Source: CAIZGX01 sp044371675
GTDB taxonomy: Bacteria; Bacteroidota; Bacteroidia; Flavobacteriales_D; Sanyastnellaceae
Length of the DNA stretch: 7,250 nucleotides
Direction of reading: 5' to 3'
NCBI GenBank assembly: GCA_044371675.1
Contig: JBILTF010000097.1
Location: 1-7,250, forward strand
Shown one piece after another: positions 1-5,423 of the stretch. The notes under the pieces were generated by a model, which was not told the origin of the DNA, searched no databases, and was given only the letters and a program-made list of their open reading frames with translations. The translations under genes were made by a program, and so were the position numbers. The first letter of the stretch is position 1. Each line of letters opens with the position of its first letter.

Positions 1-187
1 GAGGAGGAGTTTGAGAAGGTGAACCGTACAAACGCACTGAAGCTCCCTGCACAGGATCGCCGTTTGCATCTACAACACGAACTACCGCCACGGTAGGTTC
101 TTCTTTAACACATGAAGTTAAAGTCATTGTAGTTCCCACTAAAAATAAAATTCCTAAAACAAATTGAAAAGTTCGTGTAGCCTTCAT
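1..187 (-). CDS. Lipoprotein, partial (N-terminal 62 residues), possible carboxypeptidase-regulatory-like (beta-sandwich) domain
   Basis: The reading frame opens with ATG at 187 and runs off the left edge of the window without a stop, giving 62 residues. It starts MKATRTFQFVLGILFLVG, a basic tip followed by a hydrophobic stretch, and ends in the lipobox L-T-S-C with Cys26 as the expected lipidated residue. After the cysteine, VKEEPTVAVVRVVDANGDPV continues into a GASVRLYGS segment. The pattern 'V.D.(N/D)G.PV.GA.V.L' is typical of carboxypeptidase-regulatory-like or Ig-like beta-sandwich domains in Bacteroidota surface lipoproteins. Acidic residues just after the cysteine (KEE) fit a lipoprotein that may be exported to the outer membrane, but this is inference. 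The gene is divergent from the PPIase gene, with 62 bp between starts. The true function cannot be judged from this fragment. Confidence 0.75.
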   Translation of the reverse strand, partial: MKATRTFQFVLGILFLVGTTMTLTSCVKEEPTVAVVRVVDANGDPVQGASVRLYGSPSQTPP

Positions 188-198
188 AGACGTTTGCT

Positions 199-206
199 TA
201 ATTTTG
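199..206 (+). promoter_or_regulatory. Candidate -7 box (TAATTTTG) for the PPIase-pheS unit
   Basis: TAATTTTG fits the Bacteroidota -7 consensus TAnnTTTG exactly and lies 43 bases before the PPIase ATG. No good TTTG -33 element is found at the usual 17-23 bp upstream, only a weak TTCG at about 172-175, so this is a motif match with partial support. The expected leader of about 40 nt is A-rich just before the start. Confidence 0.35.
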
Positions 207-249
207 TCGTCGATTAATCAGTTAAGTCTCACAAATTAAAGAAAAAAAA

Positions 250-1035
250 ATGAATTCACGTCTATCTTTCTGCGGTTTTGCTATTTTTTCTTTCCTCTTA
301 TTCTGGAATGCAACTGGATGTAAATCGCAAGAACCCATTAACAATGGCGCATCTAATTTAACCATTGGAGAGCCTGTACCTATTGAAAAAAAAGAAAATC
401 AAACAAATAACAACATGCAAACAGATCACACCAACACACGTATTAAGGTTTCAACTTCATTAGGCGATATGGTTATTCGTCTTTATGACGAAACCCCGCA
501 GCACAGAGATAATTTCATTAAGTTGGTGGAAACAGGCTTTTACAACGATTTGCTATTCCACCGCTGTATACGTGGGTTTATGGCTCAAGGAGGTGACCCA
601 AACAGTCGCGGAGCAGATGCAGGAACGCAATTGGGCATGGGCGGTCCGGGGTATACCGTTCCAGCTGAATTCAATACGAACTTCATTCATAAGAAAGGAG
701 CACTTGCAGCTGCGCGTCAAGGGGATTTTACCAATCCAACGAAAGCTTCGAGTGGAAGTCAGTTCTACATTGCTCAAGGACAAGCCATGACAGACGCGCA
801 GATCAATCAAGTTGAACAATACGTGAAGCAAAAGAATGCGAATTTCGCATACACCCCTGAGCAACGTGAACTATACAAGACCGTTGGAGGTACTGCTCAA
901 CTAGATATGGATTACACCGTATTCGGAGAAGTTGTAGAAGGATTGGACGTACTTGATAAGATTCTTTCCATGCCAACCGCAGCTGGTGACAGACCACTTC
1001 AAGACATTAGTATGAAAATGGAGGTGATCAAGTGA
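250..1035 (+). CDS. Cyclophilin-type peptidyl-prolyl cis-trans isomerase, lipoprotein
   Basis: Predicted to catalyse cis-trans isomerisation of X-Pro bonds in exported proteins, anchored by lipid on the periplasmic side of the envelope. The 261-residue product starts with a signal peptide ending in the lipobox A-T-G-C (Cys24), followed by a polar Asn/Lys-rich tether to about residue 64. The cyclophilin domain fills residues 65-261. It has FHRCIRGFMAQGGD at 103-116, with the catalytic-type Arg105 and the Phe110, Met111 and Gln113 pocket, and SGSQFYIAQG at 168-177. YTVFGEVVEG starts at 222. Tyr222 sits where human cyclophilin A has His126. An insert at about 178-217 between the last two blocks is, as I recall, common in Bacteroidota members. 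The ATG at 250 follows a run of nine A's with no SD; it is preferred because it gives a complete signal peptide. The TGA stop overlaps the pheS start, which suggests co-transcription and coupled translation. Confidence 0.93.
   Translation: MNSRLSFCGFAIFSFLLFWNATGCKSQEPINNGASNLTIGEPVPIEKKENQTNNNMQTDHTNTRIKVSTSLGDMVIRLYDETPQHRDNFIKLVETGFYNDLLFHRCIRGFMAQGGDPNSRGADAGTQLGMGGPGYTVPAEFNTNFIHKKGALAAARQGDFTNPTKASSGSQFYIAQGQAMTDAQINQVEQYVKQKNANFAYTPEQRELYKTVGGTAQLDMDYTVFGEVVEGLDVLDKILSMPTAAGDRPLQDISMKMEVIK
1020..1029 (+). promoter_or_regulatory. Perfect Shine-Dalgarno sequence for pheS
   Basis: GGAGGTGATC matches the full complement of the conserved 16S rRNA 3' end. It lies seven bases (from the end of GGAGG) before GTG 1032, so it decides the pheS start. 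It lies within the PPIase codons for M-E-V-I. Strong SDs are unusual in Bacteroidota, and no other start in this window has one. Confidence 0.8.
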
Positions 1036-2054
1036 GTTTGGTTGAACAAATAGAGCAACTGAAACTTGAAGTTGCTTCCACCCAACTCAACTCTGCTGAT
1101 GAGGTAGAAGCATTTCGTGTGAAATATTTAGGAAGAAAGGGTATCTTGAACGATTTGTTCGAGGCCTTCAAGGCCATTCCAAACGAAGAAAAAAAGGCGG
1201 TGGGAGCAGTCATGAACGGATTGAAAACTTCCGTTCAAGAAAAAATAGATGAAGGTTCTGTGCAATTCAAATCGAATAAAGGTGACGTTGAAGTTCCGGA
1301 TTTCACTCGCCCATACGGAGAGTGGACACACGGAAGCAGACATCCTTTGCAACTGGTTCGCGAAGAAATACTTTCCATTTTTGAGCGCATGGGATTCAGT
1401 GTGGAAGACGGACCAGAGATTGAAGACGATTGGCATGTATTCTCTGGATTGAATTTCTCGCCCGAGCACCCCGCTCGCGATATGCAAGACACGTTTTTTG
1501 TGGAAGGTCAACCAGATACTGTTCTTCGCACACACACAAGCAGTGTGCAAGTGCGAGTGATGGAAACGACGAAGCCGCCCATTCGCATTGTTATGCCAGG
1601 AAGGGTATACAGAAATGAGGCAATCTCCAGCCGTGCGCATTGTCAATTCCATCAAATTGAAGGATTGTACATCGACGAAGGTGTTTCTTTTGCCGACATG
1701 AAGCAAGTGCTTCAAATGTTTACGGAAGCTTTTTTCGGTAAAGCAAAGATTCGTTTGCGTCCTTCATACTTCCCATTTACAGAGCCAAGTGCTGAGATGG
1801 ATGTGTATTGGGGATTGGAAACACAAGCCGATCACAGAATTACAAAGGGAACAGGTTGGTTGGAAATTATGGGCTGCGGAATGGTAGATCCGAATGTTTT
1901 ATTGGCATCTGGAATTGATCCTGAGAAATATTCAGGATTTGCTTTTGGAATGGGCATCGAACGAATTGCCATGCTGCGATACGGGGTAGATGATCTTAGG
2001 CACTTCTTTGAAAACGATATGCGCTTCTTGAATCAGTTCAAGAAAACCATATAG
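1032..2054 (+). CDS. pheS: Phenylalanyl-tRNA synthetase alpha subunit
   Basis: Catalytic subunit of the cytoplasmic (alpha-beta)2 enzyme that charges tRNA-Phe with phenylalanine using ATP. The 340-residue length is normal for the family. Residues 1-90 form the charged helical N-terminal region (the tRNA-binding coiled-coil arm), including the family motif FRVKYLGRKG. The class II core follows: motif 1 begins near HPLQLVREEI (His104) and DMQDTFF; motif 2 is PGRVYRNE (189-196) with FHQIEG at 206-211; motif 3 is GFAFGMGIERIAML with Arg311. The start is GTG at 1032, sharing GTGA with the stop of the PPIase gene and placed correctly behind a perfect SD. The product then begins MSLVEQIEQL, as expected for PheS. 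The beta subunit gene pheT is not in the window; separate pheS and pheT are common in this phylum. The first 24 nt and the coupling make PheS output partly dependent on translation of the PPIase gene (inference). Confidence 0.97.
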   Translation: MSLVEQIEQLKLEVASTQLNSADEVEAFRVKYLGRKGILNDLFEAFKAIPNEEKKAVGAVMNGLKTSVQEKIDEGSVQFKSNKGDVEVPDFTRPYGEWTHGSRHPLQLVREEILSIFERMGFSVEDGPEIEDDWHVFSGLNFSPEHPARDMQDTFFVEGQPDTVLRTHTSSVQVRVMETTKPPIRIVMPGRVYRNEAISSRAHCQFHQIEGLYIDEGVSFADMKQVLQMFTEAFFGKAKIRLRPSYFPFTEPSAEMDVYWGLETQADHRITKGTGWLEIMGCGMVDPNVLLASGIDPEKYSGFAFGMGIERIAMLRYGVDDLRHFFENDMRFLNQFKKTI

Positions 2055-2072
2055 TATTTTTTACAATAAGGT

Positions 2073-2089
2073 AGTGTACATTGTACACT
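2073..2089. repeat. Perfect 17-bp palindrome between pheS and pdhA (operator or weak terminator)
   Basis: AGTGTACATTGTACACT has two 8-bp arms (2073-2080 and 2082-2089) around a single central T. As RNA it could fold as a 7-bp stem with a 3-nt loop followed by five T's (2089-2093), which would make a weak, AT-rich terminator for pheS. As DNA it is a symmetric site of the kind bound by a dimeric regulator, lying about 17 bp upstream of the pdhA -33 element. The sequence alone cannot separate these roles. Confidence 0.6.
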
Positions 2090-2105
2090 TTTTGGAGGAA
2101 GTCTT

Positions 2106-2134
2106 TTTGAACAAGGCCTTCCTAACTATATTTG
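2106..2134 (+). promoter_or_regulatory. Bacteroidota-type promoter of pdhA-pdhC
   Basis: A TTTG -33 element (2106-2109), a 17-bp spacer and TATATTTG (2127-2134) match the Bacteroidota housekeeping sigma consensus TTTG/TAnnTTTG exactly. Transcription should begin near 2138-2140, leaving a leader of roughly 12 nt before the pdhA ATG. The spacer contains the 8-bp palindrome AAGGCCTT (2113-2120), and an AGGAAG/CTTCCT inverted repeat (2096-2101 and 2118-2123) straddles the -33 element. Confidence 0.72.
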
Positions 2135-2150
2135 CAAGGAACAAAAAATT

Positions 2151-3185
2151 ATGGCAACAGCGTCGAAGTCAACAAAAAATGCGTCAACCCCAACAGGAGA
2201 GCGCTTTACAAAGGCTACTTATTTGAAGTGGTATCGTGAAATGCTACTGATGCGCAAGTTCGAAGAGAAGTGCGGTCAGTTGTACATTCAACAAAAATTC
2301 GGTGGTTTCTGCCACTTGTACATTGGACAAGAGGCCATTCTCTCAGGAATGATGGCAGCCATTAAGCCAACCGATAAGGTTATTACTGCATACCGCGACC
2401 ACGCTCATCCTTTGGTGATGGGTTCAGATCCGAACCGTGTAATGGCTGAACTATACGGAAGGTCAACAGGACTTTCAAAAGGAAAAGGTGGCTCCATGCA
2501 TATGTTCGACAAGGAAAGAAATTTGTTTGGTGGACACGGAATTGTTGGAGCTCAGATTCCAATGGGCGCAGGTATTGCTTTCGCGGATAAATACAGAGGT
2601 GAAGATCACGTGACGGTTTGTTTCTTCGGAGACGGAGCTGCACGTCAAGGTGCTTTGTATGAGACGTTCAACATGGCAATGACATGGAAGATTCCTTGCA
2701 TTTTCGTTATTGAAAACAATCAATACGCTATGGGAACTTCTGTTGAACGTACGTCAAACGTAACCGATTTGAAAACATTGGGTGCTAGTTTCGAAATGCC
2801 ATCAGAGTCTGTAGATGGAATGAATCCGGAAGCTGTTGCCGAAGCATTCGACCGCGCGGTTGCAAGAGGAAGAGCAGGCGAAGGTCCAACGTTGTTAGAC
2901 ATTCAAACCTATCGCTACAAAGGTCACAGTATGAGTGATCCTCAGAAATACCGTAGCAAGGAAGAGGTTCAAGAGTATATTGAAAAAGATCCGATTGATT
3001 TTGTCTTGAGAAGGATTCGCGATAACAAGTGGATGACTGAAAATGAAATTGAGGCGATGGAAGAAGAGATAAAAGCAGTGGTTCTTGAATCAGTTGAATT
3101 CGCTGAGAACTCACCACTTCCAGAAAAAGAAGAAATTTATAAAGACGTATATTCCCACGACGATTACCCTTACGTAACCGACTAA
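2151..3185 (+). CDS. pdhA: Pyruvate dehydrogenase E1 component, alpha subunit
   Basis: Thiamine-diphosphate subunit of the heterotetrameric (alpha2beta2) E1 that decarboxylates pyruvate and passes the acetyl group to the E2 lipoyl arm. The product has 344 residues, usual for the family. An N-terminal tail rich in Ser, Thr and Lys (1-18) precedes the fold. YRDHAHPL has His84 and His86 near the cofactor. The ThDP/Mg motif runs from GDG (160-162) to NN (189-190). The active-site loop YRYKGHSMSDP has His259, corresponding to the phosphorylation-loop region of mitochondrial E1-alpha. The ATG at 2151 follows an A-rich leader (CAAGGAACAAAAAATT) without a good SD. The gene has its own promoter and is followed after tandem TAA stops and a 10-bp gap by pdhC, so the two form an operon. 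The beta subunit needed for activity is not in the window. A branched-chain 2-oxoacid dehydrogenase alpha chain is the main alternative, but the partner E2 and overall sequence favour pyruvate. Confidence 0.93.
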   Translation: MATASKSTKNASTPTGERFTKATYLKWYREMLLMRKFEEKCGQLYIQQKFGGFCHLYIGQEAILSGMMAAIKPTDKVITAYRDHAHPLVMGSDPNRVMAELYGRSTGLSKGKGGSMHMFDKERNLFGGHGIVGAQIPMGAGIAFADKYRGEDHVTVCFFGDGAARQGALYETFNMAMTWKIPCIFVIENNQYAMGTSVERTSNVTDLKTLGASFEMPSESVDGMNPEAVAEAFDRAVARGRAGEGPTLLDIQTYRYKGHSMSDPQKYRSKEEVQEYIEKDPIDFVLRRIRDNKWMTENEIEAMEEEIKAVVLESVEFAENSPLPEKEEIYKDVYSHDDYPYVTD

Positions 3186-3195
3186 TAAAAAAATT

Positions 3196-4452
3196 ATGGC
3201 TGAAATAGTTCGTATGCCCAAACTAAGTGACACCATGACGGATGGAACCGTTGCGGCTTGGCACAAGAAGGTGGGAGATAAAGTTAAAAGTGGTGAATTG
3301 TTGGCGGAAATTGAAACCGACAAAGCTACCATGGAGTTTGAATCGTATGTCGACGGAGTTCTTTTATACATAGGAGTAGAGAAAGGAAAAACTGTTGCAG
3401 TAGATGCTTTGCTAGCTGTGTTTGGAAAGGAAGGTGAAGACGTTTCGGCTATTGTTGCTGCTGAAGGCGCTGCTCCTGCAGCGAAGGAAGAAGCGCCAGT
3501 TGCTGCGGCTCCTGCCCCAAAAGCGCCGGTGGCTGAGGCTCCGAAGGCCGTTGTTTCTCAAGCACCCGTTCCTGCGGCACATTCCCCAGCAGCAGCGCCT
3601 GTTCCGTTCAATGATGGACGCATGCGTGTGAGCCCCCTAGCAAAGAAGTTAGCGGAAGACAAAGGATTGCCGCTTCAGTACATTCCTGGATCAGGAGATG
3701 GCGGAAGAATTGTTAGAAGAGATGTAGATGCCTTTATGGCTGGTGCATCTGTGCAATCAGCTTCTGCTGTTGAATCTTATACCGAAGAGAACGTTTCGCA
3801 AATGCGTAAAACCATTGCTCGTCGTTTGGCTGAAAGTAAATTCACCGCTCCGCATTTCTATTTAACCATGGAAATTAATATGGGAAGAGCGGTTGAGGCG
3901 CGTGCAGCAATGAATGTAGCAACCGGATCGAAAGTATCATTCAACGATATGGTTGTTAAGGCCACAGCATTGGCTTTGAAACAACACCCCAAGGTGAATT
4001 CATCATGGCAAGGAGATACCATTCGATACAACCACCACGTTCACATGGGCATAGCGGTTGCTGTTGAAGAAGGCTTGTTAGTTCCTGTTGTGAGATTTGC
4101 TGACACAAAGACATTGGCTCAGATTAATCAAGAAGTGAAAGTATTTGCAGATAAAGCGAAGAACAAAAAACTTCAACCCTCCGACTGGGAAGGAAACACC
4201 TTCACCATCTCAAATTTGGGTATGTTCGGAATTGAAGAGTTCACAGCTATTGTGAATCCGCCAGACGCATGTATTCTTGCTGTTGGTGCTATTCGTGAAG
4301 TTCCTGTTGTGAAGAATGGTGCCGTAGTACCTGGACACACCATGAAATTGACATTGAGCTGTGATCACCGTGTGGTAGACGGAGCATCTGGTTCTGCATT
4401 CCTTCAAACATTGAGAGCAATGTTGGAAGAACCGGTATTGATGTTCATCTAA
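3196..4452 (+). CDS. pdhC: Pyruvate dehydrogenase E2, dihydrolipoamide acetyltransferase
   Basis: Core subunit of the complex: it carries the acetyl group on a lipoyl arm and transfers it to CoA. Domains in order over 418 residues are as follows. One lipoyl domain spans about 1-78, with the modified lysine in E-T-D-K-A (Lys43). An Ala/Pro-rich flexible linker covers about 88-138. The E1/E3-binding peripheral domain (142-181) opens RMRVSPLAKKLAEDKG and includes the GSGDGGRIVRRDV turn. The catalytic domain covers about 195-418 and includes SNLGMFG and the active-site motif DHRVVDG with His391 and Asp395. Only one lipoyl domain is present; some relatives have two, which would make this a short form. 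The start ATG lies 10 bp after pdhA and follows AAAAAAATT, with no SD. A strong terminator follows directly. No dihydrolipoamide dehydrogenase gene is nearby. Confidence 0.94.
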   Translation: MAEIVRMPKLSDTMTDGTVAAWHKKVGDKVKSGELLAEIETDKATMEFESYVDGVLLYIGVEKGKTVAVDALLAVFGKEGEDVSAIVAAEGAAPAAKEEAPVAAAPAPKAPVAEAPKAVVSQAPVPAAHSPAAAPVPFNDGRMRVSPLAKKLAEDKGLPLQYIPGSGDGGRIVRRDVDAFMAGASVQSASAVESYTEENVSQMRKTIARRLAESKFTAPHFYLTMEINMGRAVEARAAMNVATGSKVSFNDMVVKATALALKQHPKVNSSWQGDTIRYNHHVHMGIAVAVEEGLLVPVVRFADTKTLAQINQEVKVFADKAKNKKLQPSDWEGNTFTISNLGMFGIEEFTAIVNPPDACILAVGAIREVPVVKNGAVVPGHTMKLTLSCDHRVVDGASGSAFLQTLRAMLEEPVLMFI

Positions 4453-4468
4453 TAAAAGATACTAAAGT

Positions 4469-4498
4469 AAAAAGAGCACCAAGTGGTGCTCTTTTTTT
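4469..4498. terminator. Bidirectional intrinsic terminator between pdhC and the convergent T9SS cargo gene
   Basis: The stem GAGCACC (4474-4480) pairs with GGTGCTC (4485-4491) around the loop AAGT. The stem is extended by A-T pairs out to 4469 and 4496, and T's run from 4492 to 4498. The A run on the left side gives a U-tract for transcripts from the minus strand, so it can stop both pdhC (ending at 4452) and the gene ending at 4516. Confidence 0.9.
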
Positions 4499-4515
4499 AT
4501 GCAGGTAAAGAAGGA

Positions 4516-5358
4516 TTATTTCTTTACAAATCTCTTGGTGATAACGCTTCCGTTTACATTCAAACTTAGCAAGTATGTTCCAGCCTGAAGGCTATTCACA
4601 TCAATACTTTGTTGCTGTTCACCAGGGAAACGAGTGGCAGATTCATTTTGAACTTTCTTTCCAGTTAAATCATAAATCACATACTGAACCTTTGCAGATT
4701 CTTCCAATGAATAGTTCACTGTAATGTTTTCTGTAGTTGGATTTGGATAAAACGAAAAAGTGAAAGGTGAATTCTCTTGTTCAGAAATACCAACACCTGC
4801 AGGCGTAACAACTTGAGAGGCGTTGTAGACATAATCTCCAGTTTCATCCTCGTTGTTATTCGCAGCGACGCCGGCGAAATACATGGTTATGGGTCCAACA
4901 TCGGTTGTTGGGGCTGTCCAAGTAAATGTGAATGAATGGCCGTTGGCGGTTAAGCCAGCATTCAGGTTGTGAACAATATTTTTTCTTGAATCTCCTAAAA
5001 TAGTTGCGTTTTTCGTGGTAGTTCCAGTACCAGGAGTAAGAGTGCCTGCATTTGCCCCCGAAGTAAGCAAGGCCTCTAAACCAATTCCAAATAAAGGTCT
5101 GCCTTGCTGCGTCACCGTTGCTGTTAGCGTATAGGTTTGCCCTGGCGTGTATTCCCAATTTACAAGGTCGGAAGAAGTAAGTGTTAACGATCCCCCCATG
5201 GAGTTGTTTGTGCTTCCCGCGTGGCAATTGGATTGGTTGCAGGTTTGCTCACCTGGAGAGCCTGTAGCACCGGCCTTACCGTTACTGGCTGCTATCCCTG
5301 AAAAGAATAACAATCCAGCTGTTCCGAGTGAAAAAGTTAGATGGTAGAATTTTATCAT
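4516..5358 (-). CDS. T9SS-secreted protein with choice-of-anchor V-like domain and C-terminal type A sorting domain
   Basis: The 280-residue product is predicted to be exported by Sec and then across the outer membrane by the type IX secretion system. Residues 1-24 are a signal peptide (MIKFYHLTFSLGTAGLLFFSGIAA). The mature protein opens with GKAGATGSPGEQTC and a C-N-Q-S-N-C-H motif (Cys40, Cys45, His46). A beta-rich domain at about 50-190 follows, including TWTAPTTDVGPITMYFAGVAANNN. This layout resembles the 'choice-of-anchor V' or reeler-like Bacteroidota proteins that often have a CxxCH near the N-terminus. Residues 201-280, starting FSFYPNPTTENITVNY, are a textbook type A sorting domain with the GKKV and LQAGTYLLSL blocks and a basic end (KRFVKK). 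The ligand or function of the central domain is not known to me. The gene is convergent with pdhC and lies 65 bp downstream of the alpha-oxoamine synthase gene on the same strand, with its own promoter-like motif. Confidence 0.88.
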   Translation of the reverse strand: MIKFYHLTFSLGTAGLLFFSGIAASNGKAGATGSPGEQTCNQSNCHAGSTNNSMGGSLTLTSSDLVNWEYTPGQTYTLTATVTQQGRPLFGIGLEALLTSGANAGTLTPGTGTTTKNATILGDSRKNIVHNLNAGLTANGHSFTFTWTAPTTDVGPITMYFAGVAANNNEDETGDYVYNASQVVTPAGVGISEQENSPFTFSFYPNPTTENITVNYSLEESAKVQYVIYDLTGKKVQNESATRFPGEQQQSIDVNSLQAGTYLLSLNVNGSVITKRFVKK

Positions 5359-5375
5359 TTTAATATTTATTGCCC

Positions 5376-5405
5376 TAAAGATAGAAAAGCTTTCCTTAAA
5401 ACAAA
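5376..5405 (-). promoter_or_regulatory. Candidate promoter of the T9SS cargo gene
   Basis: On the minus strand, TTTG (5405-5402), an 18-bp spacer and TATCTTTA (5383-5376) match the Bacteroidota TTTG/TAnnTTTG consensus except for the last base of the -7 box. The leader before ATG 5358 would be about 13 nt. I see no terminator after the upstream gene, so readthrough from it may also occur. Confidence 0.5.
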
Positions 5406-5423
5406 CTCTCCCGTCTCATTTTT

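Noticed and set aside
232..239. TTAATTTG on the minus strand as a -7 box for the left-edge lipoprotein
   Set aside because: One mismatch to TAnnTTTG and no TTTG at the expected distance; too weak to list as a promoter.
1128..1715. 195-codon open frame on the minus strand inside pheS
   Set aside because: It lies wholly within a conserved gene, has no recognisable protein features or promoter, and is typical of an antisense shadow.
2107..2226. Small TTG-started frame after GGAGG (2094-2098), overlapping the pdhA start
   Set aside because: It is out of frame with pdhA, has low-complexity Gln/Arg-rich content after the overlap, and lies across the predicted pdhA promoter. The GGAGG is better explained by chance or by the AGGAAG/CTTCCT repeat.
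3422..3631. Leu/Arg-rich open frame inside pdhC
   Set aside because: It is the shifted frame of the GC-rich Ala/Pro linker of E2; the composition is a by-product of Ala and Pro codons.
5384..5423. Possible terminator between the alpha-oxoamine synthase and T9SS cargo genes
   Set aside because: Only an AAAGCTTT palindrome and scattered T runs are present; no stable stem followed by a U-tract.
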